Shown piece by piece: positions 40,630-52,575 of a DNA stretch of 64,000 bases. Source of the stretch: Adiantum capillus-veneris. Its lineage: Eukaryota; Streptophyta; Polypodiopsida; Polypodiales; Pteridaceae. A program made the position numbers and the translations under genes. The stretch spans positions 67,451,690-67,515,689 of the forward strand of contig CM043965.1 of assembly GCA_014529385.2 (NCBI GenBank), given 5' to 3'. The stretch's first letter is position 1. Each line of letters starts with the position of its first letter. The notes beneath the pieces were generated by a model. The model worked only from the letters and a program-made list of their open reading frames with translations, searched no databases and was not told the origin of the DNA.

Positions 40630-42410
40630 TTTCTTGAAATGTTGGTCCTTTTGTGCAAAGAATGCTTTGTGCTAGTGCCCTAAGCCCTGCTAACTAGTTT
40701 TCAACTTAAGAAGTCATCAGTTTAGCTAAAAAGCCCCCTTATAGGCATTTCAGTCTCCGAAGTCGTCTTTTTGCCTTGGAGTTGAATTTCTTCAACTTTT
40801 CTTCTCGAGAGTTGCATTTCCAGCTCATTGGATATGTTGTGAAGCCATCTATTTGGTTGAACTTGACTTTGGCTCCCCGTTCTCCATCTTTCTCCTTTTG
40901 GTTTCCCGAAAGCGTCTTTTTTGCCATCGGTAAGTGAATCAGCTTTCTTTTGGGTTTTGCTTGCAAACATAAGTCATCGATAGTTACTTGAAGCTGCTTG
41001 TGAAGTTTCATTTCATTCGGTCGTCAATTTCAGCCGTTATGCCAAAATGACGCTTTGCAAACATAAGTCATCGATAGTTACTTGGAGCTGCTTGTGAAGT
41101 TTCACTTGCAAACATAAGTCATCGATAGTTACTTGAAGCTGCTTGTGAAGTTTCATTTCATTCGGTCGTCAATTTCAGCCGTTATGCCAAAATGACGCTT
41201 TGTGTGTCCGTAGCCAAATCGGTTGTTCTGACCTACTTTTTGTGATTCAAACTTGGAGATATTCTATGGTTGCATTGTCCTTGATGTGGTTGAACTTCCT
41301 GTGAAGTTTCGTGTTGTTTCGACAATTTTTTCCTGTTTGCCTCTTGCAGGCTCTGTCGACCTAGGGTTTTTCCAGTCGTTCTTTCTCGAGCTTTGAGTGT
41401 TAGAAACCCATCTTCTATACTAGGGTAACCCACCTATAAGTTCTTGCAAGGTTTGGTTAGGCGGTTGTGCCACTACCTAGCATTCTACCGCATTTCCCGT
41501 CTGCTCTTGTTTCTTGGTTTTGCTCAGTTTTCGCGACAAAAGTTAATGATAAGCATCAAAAGCTTATGGCAACGAGTCTACCTCTCATGTCTGGTGTCCT
41601 CGTAGCAGTCGTAGAAGGCTGTAGAAGGTTGGATGCTCCTGTGTGCTCTTTGCTCTCTCCAAGTGGGTAATAGTGCAAATGAGCCTGTAAGTGAAGTCAA
41701 AAATACTTAACTTTGGACTTCCTGGATCACTTGTTACCAAATTTGACATGTGCTCCTATCTCGTCGTGAAATGCACTTTAGGATTTGAAATTTCTCAATT
41801 TGGACTCCGTTTGACCTGTTTTCTTAGAATTCCGTCCACTTGCCAAAATTCTGCCGTTTCGGACTTTCCGCAGCTTTTTCAGAATTGTATCCAATTTTTA
41901 CCATGGGTTGCCCTTGTTATTAGGACCATCACCGTCTATTCTTTTCTTTTTTTCCGATCTCATTTCACATGCTTTTTTATTTTTCTTTTACTTTTATTAA
42001 GAAAAGCATAAAAAATAAAGAAAAATAGCAAATTGAAGCCAAAAAATTCCAAACATACATAATAAATAGCTGGTAACCCTGTGTATATGAATATACACTT
42101 ATTTGTGATTTCTGGACTTGGATTACCATTTTTTTCCACTTTTTAGCTCCAAAAACACTCTTATTTAGTGATATTTACACGTCTAGAGACCCAAATTCAT
42201 CATTTGATCTCTTCTTGTTGCAAAACAAGGTATATAAGGGCATAAATATTATCAATATCCACAATCAAACATAAAAATTGCAAAATCATGTAAGACACTG
42301 CCCTTGTAATATAATTTTTGTTTTTCTTTGTTTTTGTCGCTTGTAGCTGCTTTGTAGCTCCTGTATACCTGTATACCTCCCCCCCTCCTAGTCTGAGTCC
42401 TCCCGGACGA
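40630..42410 (-). other. Element C: noncoding spacer between palindromes and pol, with local triplication
   Basis: A 94-bp unit beginning TTGCAAACATAAGTCATCG occurs at 40961-41054, in part at 41055-41105, and again at 41106-41200. D has one copy near 25010. The polypurine tract seen after pol in D is present here near 42378-42390. No coding region is supported. Confidence 0.75.
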
Positions 42411-43259
42411 CTATGAAGTGTCTGTGGGCGAAGCATTGTAGTTGTTTTGGTCATAAGTTTCCAATGCAATTGTAGAGCGATGATACAACAGTCTTTCCAA
42501 TAAAGCTGCTCTTTGTTTGATTGAAGGATTGGTGGTCGAGTTTTGGGTTGGTTTTGGCACTTCGGTAGTAGAATCGGTAGATGGATTCTTCTTTACCTTG
42601 TTGTGCTTTTTCACAATCCAAATCTGCTTCCGCTTCGCTTATTCTTGCCACAAACTCTTTGCGACCCAAACCTGCTTTGTTCTTTGTGTTGATTTCCTCG
42701 CCTTGAAATACCTAGGAGTTTTCGTGGATTGTACTGAAGGGAGTTCCTGTTTACAAATCCTTGGGATCCAAATTTGCTTGCTATAGCTTTGTGCCGTCAT
42801 GAACTTCTCTGGAATCCAGATCTGTTTCACTGTCCTTGATTGTCTGGAATCACTCTATTGTCTGGTATTGAAGACTCTGTTTTCCACCTTTGTGTTCTCT
42901 GGCACAACCTTTTTTGGTCTCCATACCAACTTTGACTCCGTTTTTTCCCAAGGTTGAGCTGTTATATTATTGCTTGTCTTACTTATCCAATGTTGAGAGT
43001 TCTTCATTGAAGAGCAATCCAGTTGTATAGAAACTTTTGGTTGCCATTGCTTCTTCTTTTTCTCTGGTTGTTGTTTACCTTTGTTCTTGGATTCTTCCTT
43101 TGGAGTTGGCTCTGCTCCTTTGGTGAACTTAACTGATTGACTTTCACCTTCGTATTTGATAAGCATTGATTTAGAACACCAGTCAATCATTGCATTGTAT
43201 TGCTTCTGCCATGGTTGTCCTAGCAATAATGGATGTTGTGTAGCTTGGTCTTCAACCAA
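42411..43259 (-). pseudogene. Element C: end of PR2 and W-x-P-K repeat tail
   Basis: Fragments in three frames match the C-terminal 280 codons of D's 868-codon frame: L-L-L-G-Q-P-W near 43200-43230, then repeated W-I-P motifs (42640-42830), and the same final P-T-D-T-S-stop (42411). Frameshifts occur near 42860 and 42640. Confidence 0.82.
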
Positions 43260-44368
43260 ACCACGTAAAACATATGAGGATACACATACTTGTTAATCGG
43301 TATATGTAAAACTGTGCATCCGACAGTTTTGATTGAATTCTCAGAGTAACTGTTTAACTCTTGCTTGGCAGTTTGTAATGTAGTGTCATTTGTCAATTGT
43401 CTATACAAAATGAGTGAAAGTAGGTTAGTTTGAGCTCCTGAATCCAATAGTGCTCTGGCTTTGATTTGGTTGGTTCTTACTTTGCATTCAATGATGGGTT
43501 CTTCTTTGTCATTATCCATTTCTGTTATACTGACTGCGTTTATTTGTATTGCTCCTTCATTGCGCTGTTTCTGACGCAGTAGTATTCTTTTCTCCATTCT
43601 TTCCTTCGCCTCGGCTTGCGCTTCCTCCACAATCTTTTTCTTTTTCTGGACACGCAGCTTTTCTTGATGTATTTTGAGAAGCATGTCTTGGGTTAGCGGC
43701 AAAAGATACTTTTTCACTATGCATCCACTAATCCAATTAGGCATTTCTTCTCCGTCTAATGTAGCAAGCTTGACGGCTCCACTTGGTGATAGATTTTTAA
43801 TCACCAGAGGTCCCATCCCTCGTTTTTTAAGCTTCTTAGCATGCTGTTTCAGAGTGTAAACTAGGACATAGTCCCCAACCTTAAACTCTTTAGTCCGCAC
43901 ATGCTTATCAAAAAATTCCTTTTGTCGCCTTTTTTGAGCGTAGATAGAAGCTACTGCTTTTAGGCGAAGCTTGTCTAGCTTTTCCAGGTCATCTATTCTA
44001 TCAGAAAGCTCGTGCCCTGTCCACTCTAAATCCTTAGCCACCCTTAAGGTTGAAATCAAGAATTCTATTGGCAAGATAGCATTTAGCCCAAAAACCATGT
44101 TATATGGGGTCGTTCCTATTGATGTTTTATATGCTACCCTATATGCCCATATTGTTGAATGCAACTTCTGGTCCCAGTCAGTTCTTGACTCAGATACAAT
44201 CTTCATAAGTACCGTGCATATGGTTTTGTTTGTTGCTTCAGCTTGTCCGTTTGCTTGTGGATGATACGGGGCTGATTTCCTATGGATTACCATGAATTCA
44301 TCTAGAAGGATCTCTATCACTTCATTTATAAAATGTGTGCCTCGATCACTCACAATTTCTATTGGCAA
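43220..44368 (-). pseudogene. Element C: integrase core end and PR2 N-terminal half
   Basis: It continues pol after a nonsense codon at 44372-44374 (TGA where D has CGA). It contains integrase D (S-D-R-G-T-H) and E (Q-A-E-A), the C-terminal G-D-Y-V-L-V-Y domain and PR2's A-L-L-D-S-G-A-Q with intact D-S-G. A frameshift near 43250 separates the rest of PR2. Confidence 0.88.
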
Positions 44369-44374
44369 TCCATA

Positions 44375-47300
44375 TCATACAAAGACGTATTCATATAGAA
44401 ATTGTGCCGTGGTCCTGGCATCCGCTTTTTGAGTTGCCTTTGCTTCGTCGACCCACTTTGTTAGATAGTCTGTAGCCACAACGATGTATTGTGCATGAGT
44501 CTTATATGCAGGAGGTGAAATGGGTTCGACATAATCAATCCCCGATTTTGCAAAAGCTATTGCCCCCATCATTGGTCTAAGTGGCATATCATCTCTTTTA
44601 AGTGGTACTTTGGTCCGCTGACAGTCATCACACCGTTTAACGTATTCCTCAGCGTCCATATGTAATGTTGGCCACCATATTCCTGCGGCTAAGACAAGTT
44701 TTGCTGTCTTATCACCTGAGAAATGGCCTCCACCTACTCCTCCATGAGCTTGCTCTAGGATTATCACATACTCAGACTCTGATGCGCAAATCCTAAGCTG
44801 GTTGTCTTTACCTCTCTTATAGAGTTGATCTCCTATTAAAGCGTAATCTCTAGCTTCTGTCTCTACAGATTTCTGACGAGCTTTTGACGTTCCTTTTGGG
44901 AAAGTTCTATTTGTGAGATATTCAACAATATACTGACTCCATTCCGGAGTGATCATTATCTGATATAATGTCGAATACTCTGCTGGCGGTTTTGATGAAC
45001 ATACAATACATACAGTGACATATTCATGTACGCTTTCTTTCATTCCTGGCCAATAGACTCCCAATTGTAACAAATTCCTACATGTGTTCCTTCTTGAACA
45101 ATGAAATGCACATTCCTGAACATGTGCTTCGCACAGATATATATTATATTCCTCAGGATTGATGCATAGTCGTAAAACATGATCATTTCCCAATTGATAC
45201 AACCTTCCTGCAACCAATTGAAGATTCTTGGATTGCTGAATAGCAATATGTTTCTGGTTGTATTCTCTTCTATCAAACTCTCCTCCATAGGTTAATAGGC
45301 TAACGACATTTTGAGACCACTTCGGTATCATTTCTATGTTGAACAAGCACGCGTCTGGCATGTCGTCATCTACTCCTATAGGGTCTTCTCCATTCCTCAA
45401 TCGCGAAAGATGATCAGCTCTAAGATGTGTTTTTCCTTTCTTTACTACTACCGTGAAGTCGAATTCCAGTAAGATAATGAACCATCTCACTATTCTCCCG
45501 GTATTGCATGGTTTATTCACTAGGTAGAGCAAGGCTTGGTGATCCGTAAAAAACACAAACTTGTTGGCTAGAAGATAATGCCGATATTTCTTCACAGCAT
45601 ATATCATTCCTAATCCCTCTCGCTCTGTTGTGGTGTAATTCTTCTCTGCATTGTTGAGCTGTCGACTGGCGTAACAGATAGGAAAATCCATGTTTCCTTC
45701 TTCTGGCTGAGCCAGAATGCATCCTATTGCATATGCCGAAGCATCTATATGCACATGGAATATCTTCTCCCAATCTGGTGATTTCAAGACTGGAGCAGTA
45801 ATGAGTGCCTCTTTCAATTTCTTGAATGATTCCTCACACTCCTCTGTCCATTCAAAGTTCACTATTAGCTTGTAAAGTGGTTGGCCTATTATAGCGTACA
45901 TGTAAATGAATCGTCTATAATATCCGCAATGTCCCATAAAGCTCTGTACTTGTTTCGCATTGGTTGGTCTAGGCATATCCACTATAACTTTTATCTTCTC
46001 TAAATCCGTGGATATTCCGTTTTGTGAGACAATATGTCCCAGAATTCTGCCCTGTCGGACCATAAACACACATTTCTCAGGATTGAGACAAATGCGATAT
46101 GTCCTACATTTCTCAAATACTTTTCTTAGGTGTTCTAGATGCTCATCTCTTAGAAGAGAATGTACACATAAGTCATCCATGTATATTTCTAGAAACAACC
46201 TTAAGTATTCTTTGAAAGCATGCGTCATCAGCCTCTGGAAGGTTGTAGGAGCATTGGTTAGACCAAAAGGCATAACCCGATAAGCATAAATTCCCCACTC
46301 CATTGCAAAAGCTGTTTTATGTTGATCTGTCGGTGCTATGGCTAGCTGGTTATATCCTGAAAAACCATCAAGAAAGGAGTATGTTGTTTTCCCTGATACA
46401 CGCTCTAGAACATGATCAGTTATCGGCAGGGGATAATTGTCCCTGATTGTTGCAGCATTCACTTTCTTTAAGTTGACACACACTCGGAGTTTTTCGTTCT
46501 TCTTGGGTACCACCACAATTGGAGATACCCAATCGGTGTGTTCAATCTCGTATATGAATTCAGCTTCCATTAGCTTATCTATCTCTTCTTTGATTCGCTT
46601 AGCAAACGTATCATTATATGTGTATGGTCTCTGTCTGCTAGGCTTTGCATCTTGTTTTAGTGGGATTGTGTGTTGGCATATCGATGGGTCAACTCCCTTT
46701 AAGTCCTTATAAGACCATGCAAACACATCCCTGTACTCTCTGAGAAGACTCAAAAGTCTCTCTTCCTCGCCTGGAGACAAATCTGTGGCTATGTACACCG
46801 GTCTAGGTGTCTCACCTGGAGTTGCTAAATCAACTTTTTTTGCATCCTCTAGTCCGTCATAAGATTCGTTCGCCTTTCTCTCTCGAATAGGTTGGGTTAA
46901 TACCACCTTCCTATCCTCTATTGTGAATTTCCTGTAGTGAGAGGGAACATCCACGTTTTCTTTGATTTTGGCGTTTTCGTCCTCTCCACTCTCAATTTTT
47001 GTCATCCAAACTTCTTTCAGAGTTTTCTTGAGCTCTCTGTACTTGTTTCTACGTTCTAACTTGGACTCCGTGTGTTCTCTGTTGCGCTTGTTCTTTTCTG
47101 ATTTTTTTGTTTCAGTTTTCGTTTCATTCCTTTGAACTTGATTTCTTGAGCTTCTTTTGTCTTTTCGTAAGCTCTTTTGATCATTGCCTCTCATTCTTCC
47201 AGAAATCTTGTCCTTAACACAATCTTCCACCCTTACTAGCATTAGGAATTGATTTTTTCCTCTTATTCTAAGCATCGGATTGGTTGTAACCCCCTTTGTT

Positions 47301-47749
47301 TTTCTCTTTGCTCTATAGCGTTTCTGGCGTTGTTTAGTTTGGTTCGGAAAATCATAAAATCGGACATCCGTTATAGTTTCTTCGTTTCCGCTTGAATTGT
47401 CCGTTGACTCGTTGTCTGCTTCTTTTTCCCACTCTGGATGATCGGGAATGTCGTGAAACACCTCTTCTTCATCTTCCTTTTTTAGTGTATTGTTCTTTTC
47501 AGTTTCTTTTTCGAGTATAGTTCTCAGCATGAAGTACGGAACCACGTCGTACCCGTCCTTGTCGCAAAATTTCGTTGTGGGACCATCCGGAATTGCACAA
47601 ACATCTAGGGTTGCTAGAATGTGTGTCCATTCTAATGGTTCAAGCGTGTCCTCTGGAAAGGGTTCTCCTATATAAGTTTCTTCTTCGATAGCCCTCTCTA
47701 AAACATATTCTTCTTGCCTCAGACTTCCACATTTTGAGGCTCCACACAT
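44375..47749 (-). CDS. Element C: pol, 1124 codons (spacer, RT, RNase H, two H2C2 modules, integrase start)
   Basis: This is the longest uninterrupted pol frame of the C/D family here, and it shows the native order. A charged spacer occupies about residues 1-300. RT follows with Y-M-D-D-L-C near 46170 in the window, then RNase H (I-D-A-S, T-E-R-E-G, T-D-H-Q-A). The first H2C2 module ends in C-I-V-C near 45000 and the second in C-D-D-C near 44630. The integrase core begins with the D of S-G-I-D-Y-V-E. W-G-x-D in D reads S-G-I-D here, so some decay has begun. Because both zinc modules share one frame, their duplication is a family feature and not a rearrangement of D. Confidence 0.92.
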   Translation of the reverse strand: MCGASKCGSLRQEEYVLERAIEEETYIGEPFPEDTLEPLEWTHILATLDVCAIPDGPTTKFCDKDGYDVVPYFMLRTILEKETEKNNTLKKEDEEEVFHDIPDHPEWEKEADNESTDNSSGNEETITDVRFYDFPNQTKQRQKRYRAKRKTKGVTTNPMLRIRGKNQFLMLVRVEDCVKDKISGRMRGNDQKSLRKDKRSSRNQVQRNETKTETKKSEKNKRNREHTESKLERRNKYRELKKTLKEVWMTKIESGEDENAKIKENVDVPSHYRKFTIEDRKVVLTQPIRERKANESYDGLEDAKKVDLATPGETPRPVYIATDLSPGEEERLLSLLREYRDVFAWSYKDLKGVDPSICQHTIPLKQDAKPSRQRPYTYNDTFAKRIKEEIDKLMEAEFIYEIEHTDWVSPIVVVPKKNEKLRVCVNLKKVNAATIRDNYPLPITDHVLERVSGKTTYSFLDGFSGYNQLAIAPTDQHKTAFAMEWGIYAYRVMPFGLTNAPTTFQRLMTHAFKEYLRLFLEIYMDDLCVHSLLRDEHLEHLRKVFEKCRTYRICLNPEKCVFMVRQGRILGHIVSQNGISTDLEKIKVIVDMPRPTNAKQVQSFMGHCGYYRRFIYMYAIIGQPLYKLIVNFEWTEECEESFKKLKEALITAPVLKSPDWEKIFHVHIDASAYAIGCILAQPEEGNMDFPICYASRQLNNAEKNYTTTEREGLGMIYAVKKYRHYLLANKFVFFTDHQALLYLVNKPCNTGRIVRWFIILLEFDFTVVVKKGKTHLRADHLSRLRNGEDPIGVDDDMPDACLFNIEMIPKWSQNVVSLLTYGGEFDRREYNQKHIAIQQSKNLQLVAGRLYQLGNDHVLRLCINPEEYNIYLCEAHVQECAFHCSRRNTCRNLLQLGVYWPGMKESVHEYVTVCIVCSSKPPAEYSTLYQIMITPEWSQYIVEYLTNRTFPKGTSKARQKSVETEARDYALIGDQLYKRGKDNQLRICASESEYVIILEQAHGGVGGGHFSGDKTAKLVLAAGIWWPTLHMDAEEYVKRCDDCQRTKVPLKRDDMPLRPMMGAIAFAKSGIDYVEPISPPAYKTHAQYIVVATDYLTKWVDEAKATQKADARTTAQFLYEYVFV

Positions 47750-48472
47750 TCATAACTCCTTGGGCGTACCTAACCAAGCTGGAAATTTGGATCCCGCCAA
47801 AGTAGCTAAATCAAACTCCTCTACCGGTGTTCGGTTCACATCTTTGTAGCTATGGTCTCTCAGGTTCACACGTGTAGTGGTTTCCATATTTCTCAGGTAT
47901 ATGTGATCGTAGCCCCAATCCTGGACCATTTTCAACTGTCTCATGAATGGTCTTCCCAGTATGATATCATAGTTATTCTTCTTGCCAAAATCGACAATAG
48001 CAAAAGTATATTCGTATTCAATGCCGCAAGAAGTTACTACGACTTTCTCTAATAACCCCATAGGTTTCTCCATGTGTCCCTCTGCTAATTGGAGTTTCAA
48101 CCTAGTCTTCCTTATTGCTGGTTTCCCCCATTTTTTCCAGATTTATTTTGTAGCAATGGCTACCCCAGCTCCGGTGTCTAGTATTGCCATCGTGTTCACT
48201 CCTTGGAATTCAACTGGTAAGGTTGTATTCCCCTCTTCACCTTCGCAATACTCTCCGACCTTGTTTAAGGGTACAGGCTTAGCGTTCTTTTGCGGTTTGC
48301 TAAGCTCTTGTATACCCTCTTGCAGTCTCGATGTTGGGTCTTTTATCCCAAATTTCTCCAAGCATTTTCCTACAGTGGTCCACATATGTGGTCTTAGCCT
48401 CAAAAGCTCAGCTAGAGTGATAGTGCATGTCACTGGTGTTGACAAGATCTCTATCAATCCTTGCGAGTCCAT
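47750..48472 (-). pseudogene. Element C: first retropepsin (PR1), split by a nonsense codon
   Basis: The upstream piece (48472-48143) reaches A-I-L-D-T-G-A-G-V-A-I-A-T-K and then a TAA where D has GAA. The downstream piece (48100-47750) holds I-I-L-G-R-P-F-M. Both match D 17705-18420. Active-site residues are present but the protein is truncated. Confidence 0.87.
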
Positions 48473-48496
48473 GACTTTTTCTGATGAGATTCTTCG

Positions 48497-49219
48497 TCAG
48501 GGAAGTGCTCTAATCTCGGATTTTGCTTCATACTCTCCTAAGTAAGAAGGTAAGGTATTCTGTGAATGAGGTTTGCTCTCCATTGTTCTAACAGAGCCCC
48601 CATCTCCCCAGTAAGATTGCAGATCCAAGTCCACTTGAGATCCTGCCTCAAATTCCACTATGGGAGGATTCCTGATGTCCTTTTCCCAATTTGTCTGAAT
48701 AGCTTGGCAACTTAGCTCGTTTGCAAAGTTTGCCTCTCTCACTTGTTTCCAAAATTCATTGTAATCCTCATCTCTTCCGTAAATCCTCTGTATGACTGGA
48801 TGAAAACTCTCTATCTCCTGATCGGTTGTGTTCAATACTATGCGGTCATCCTTGTGTGTATCTTCAGGCTTTTGTGCACTGGGAGTCTTTTCAGCTACCC
48901 GTGAAATGATAGTCTCTTGTTGAATTGGGTTTGCCGTTCCACAATTCATTGTTTCTCTTGGTGGTTCTAATAAGGCTTGTGCAGTCTCGATCATTCTTTG
49001 GCACATTTCAAGTCTTTGCTTTTCCAATTCCGCGTTTGGGTATGTCATCCACCTCTGTTCTTGTGTTTGGTTGTTCTTTAACCTAGCTTCGTAAGCTCTC
49101 ATCAGTGCGTCCAATGGTTCGTGTACTTTGTCGACTAGCACTAGCACTAGCACTGATCCCCCTGAGCTTAAGCTCGTTGTTTCTTTGACACTCTTTTGTT
49201 TTGTTCTTTCCGGACTCAT
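48497..49219 (-). pseudogene. Element C: gag-protease linker, 240 codons open
   Basis: It is colinear with D 16978-17690 but in a single frame, including three GTGCTA units (near 49130-49148) giving a V-L-V-L-V-L run. Charged, no recognised domain. A small indel near 48490 ends the frame before PR1. Confidence 0.75.
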
Positions 49220-49251
49220 CTCTCGTTTCCCGTTTTGACTCTCAAGTTTTT

Positions 49252-50559
49252 CTAATCTATCTTTAGTTCCTCAACTAGAATAGCGTCTTCACGTTCTTTT
49301 CTCAACTTCATGCGTGCTTTTCTAGCTTTCCATGTGTTTCTCTGACTCCGCGGTCCTTGACTAACCACTTCAGTCGCTAACTTTCCATTCTCAGGTTCTC
49401 TAGTGCTTTTCTTAGCTTGAGCTCTAGTAACAACTTGCGTTGGTATCAGAGTTTCATTTTCAGACCCACTGCTGGTAGGAATAGTTTCTAGCATATTCAA
49501 TGTCGTCTTTTGCACTTTGTTTGGATTCTTTGAACAATCCTCAATGAAGTGAGTAACCCCACACTCAGTGCAATAAGCGTTAATTCTAATGATTTTCGTA
49601 TGTGGACAAACATTCATCAGATGGTCACCTCCACACTTGTAACAGGGTCCTAGTGCTGGTCTTGGTCCCACTTGATTCGTCCTTTGTGGATAGGATGGTC
49701 TTTGTCTTGTTAACCCTCCATGAGCTATGAACATCAATATTCTTGTGTCCAAATTGTATCTCTCTTCATCAGAAGCACTTGTAACTGTTGGTGTTCCAAC
49801 ATTCCCCATCATGCCCCATGGTTCTGGTTGTTTGGGTTCTTCTGGTGGGTAATACACAGTTGGAGACATGTGTGCACCAGATTCTTCATAATAGGCTTGA
49901 ACAGGCACTAAGGCTTGTTCTTCCTGATTCTCTAAGGTTGGTGCATATCTAATGCCCACTGGTCTTGCTCCTGGTAAAGGTGGTTGTTGTCCCAATACCG
50001 GTTGCGGTCTTTCTATCCCCATAGGTCCTGGTACATTTCTCGTTGGGTATCGAGGTACTGGATGTACCTGAGGTGGTGCTAATTGAGCAGGAGGTGCATA
50101 CTGACGCTCCCTTACATACCCTTTGTTGTAATAGCATTCCTCTGTTGGATGGTTTGTCCATTTTTGTTCAATAGCACACCATTTCAGTGGTTTTGGCAAT
50201 GGTTTTTGGTATGGTGCCATCCTTTTTAGAGCATATTCTATCATTTGCTCTACATTTGGCATGGTTGTTGTTTGAACATTCTTTTTAGTGGTAGTCTCGC
50301 TCGCTATGGAAGAAGAGCTACTGGATGCAAAATCTGTATCCGCTGACACCTCTCCATAAACCGTACAGTTATCCACTAAGTACAATGCTTCTCTCGTTAC
50401 TTGCTCGAAACTTGTACAAGCTTTCAAGTGCAAGTCCTTCTTGAGAGTGTCGTTTCTCAATCCTTCAATAAAGAGAATAGATAGTCTGTCATCTTGTGGT
50501 CGTTCACGTACTGGACATCTCTCAATGTATTGTTTGAAGCGAAGTGAAGCTTCCTTCAC
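49252..50559 (-). pseudogene. Element C: Gag C-terminal part with zinc knuckles
   Basis: It matches D 15630-16930. It has the end of the capsid region (R-F-K-Q-Y-I-E-R-C), a P/Q-rich part, two CX2CX3HX4C knuckles (near 49640 and 49565) and a basic tail. It ends early near 49252 by a small change relative to D. Confidence 0.85.
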
Positions 50560-51155
50560 TTTTTCGTGTTCTCTCTGTTTAAAAGCATATATTTGTGAGA
50601 CGTATTGTGCTTAATCCCTCGTTTTGAGAATTCCTCAGCAAACTCTCTTAGCAAATGGTCAATGTCATGGAATCCCCCTCTGTTCAGTGGTTGAAACCAT
50701 GTCAATGCCGTACCTTCTAGAGTAAGACCAAATACCTCGTATTGTGTATGGAAATCTGTTATCTGCTCAGCTCTTAAGACTTGCACTAAGTCCTTGAACT
50801 CACTAGGTCTATCTTCTATCTTTACACAATAGCGGTCCATTCCATCTTTGTAGATCTTGGCACCTTGCTCATTGTCGTACTGGTATTTTATGAACAATAG
50901 CTTCATTGTGGCGGAAGGGTTTGATGATCCTGTTGCCATATTTTCTCTGTTGTTCAAGTTCAAGTGTTCCAAGTGTTCGGTGAAAATCTCGTAAGATCTC
51001 TCCGAAGAAGTATCAGAAACACTTCCTTCAAAGATCGGCTCTAATGGTTGCACCCAACTTTGGTTTACACTTCCCTCGGTTAATATGACACTTGCTTGTT
51101 CCCCTTGTTTTGGTTGGTTATTCTGGAGATTCCTGCCCAATCTCAAACTCATCAA
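50556..51155 (-). pseudogene. Element C: Gag N-terminal part with internal deletion
   Basis: It starts with an S-L-R-L-G-R version of the LRSGR motif. It follows D's first gag ORF to S-E-F-K-D-L-V and then jumps to Q-V-L-R-A-E-Q, so 878 bp present in D (14527-15404) are missing. The jump carries the frame from D's first gag frame into its second. A one-base loss near 50605 ends the frame before the next piece. Confidence 0.85.
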
Positions 51156-52555
51156 TTCCCCTAAAGGACTTTAACTTTTTCGTCTCGGCAATTTGTTTTC
51201 CCAAGTTTTTGTGGTCATAATTGATCCAAACTGATTGATACTTGGTCAATTGTTTAATCTTGTCAGTTGGACAACTTCTGTTTCATCAAGTGAGAATTTT
51301 GTTGCAGTTATGCTGAAAAAGACATTATACGCGTATGATGTCTTTTTTCACAGATTTGGACTATTTTGGTTATGCTCACTCTCAGTAGCCCCCTTATGCT
51401 CTCTCCACTCACAAAATTCAGTTTGAACCCTGTTGAGCAAGTTATGGCTAATTTAGGCTTTTCTTGGCAATTTTCCGCTTTTGACTTGTTTTGGGTCAAT
51501 TGTGATCCAAATGGGATGAAACTTGAAATATAACCTCTAGACAGCTATTACAATGGATCTGTGTTGGCAAAGTATCAAAATATGTCCAAAATTAGGTCAA
51601 AGACATCATACGCGTATGATGTCTTTTTCATCAATTTGGGTCAAGACTTGATATTTATGCTTTCTACAGTGTTTGTAACAATCTTGTCAGGTCAGATATA
51701 AAAAATAAGCAGTGGATGTGCTAAAAGACATTATACGCGTATGATGTCTTTTGTCCCAGATTTTGACTATTCTTGGTTTTAAGCCTTCTCCAATGTTTAC
51801 AATTGAGTTTCAAGTGTTTTTGTCAGGTTTGAATGTAAAAACAAGATCTGAATCCAAAATTTCCTATTCTTTGCGTTTCTTGGACTCCGGTTTGTCTTTT
51901 TGGGTTTCTTTGAGTGTTAATGCTCTTGTTTTAAGTTGAAATTAGGGTATAACCCCCCTTTTGAACACTCTGGTAAAGTCAAAGTTTCTGTTTAGGTCTC
52001 TGTTTGGTCATTTAGACATCATACGCGTATGATGTCTAAAGTTGCAGATTTCCAGTTTTTTGGCATAGAATCCTTCCTAAAGCTTTCTCAAGTGCTCAGC
52101 AACTCCCAGATACACAGAAAATTTCTCTGACTTTTGTTTATTGCAAGTTTCACTACTAACTCGACAGTTTAGTGATCTAACATACAATCACCCATATCAA
52201 GCAAATACTCCAATGATTACTAGCTCTAGATCATGATCAAATGAAGTCCTACCTAAGCTATTCCTAATCATAAAATGGGTTTGATAATTGTGATTTGAAA
52301 GAGATCCACTACCACTCACGGACTAGCAAAGTCTTCTTCTATCAACAACTACTCAACACCAACAAAACAACAAACAAATCTAAGCTAAACTAAAAATACT
52401 GTCAACACGGAAGACCCAGGAATACCCCACTTCCTAGTATCTCTCGAGATCTTCGGAGTCCACCACTCCTAGATCTTTTCTAACTAAAGTATACAAAGTA
52501 GTTTATACGACTCACCTTGTAGGATTAGTCTAAGGTCACCTACTTAGGGCTCTCG
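51156..52555 (-). repeat. Element C: leader with four palindromes
   Basis: Palindrome cores are at 51321-51342 (one mismatch pair), 51602-51623 (perfect), 51727-51748 (one mismatch pair) and 52015-52036. The last extends to a perfect 30-bp palindrome (52011-52040). The spacings are 281, 125 and 288 bp, the mirror of D's leader (289, 124, 284). Confidence 0.9.
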
Positions 52556-52573
52556 TCCCCGGCAGCGGCGCCA
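52556..52573 (-). promoter_or_regulatory. Element C: primer-binding site
   Basis: The minus strand reads TGGCGCCGCTGCCGGGGA, identical to D, two bases from the LTR end. Confidence 0.9.
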
Positions 52574-52575
52574 AA

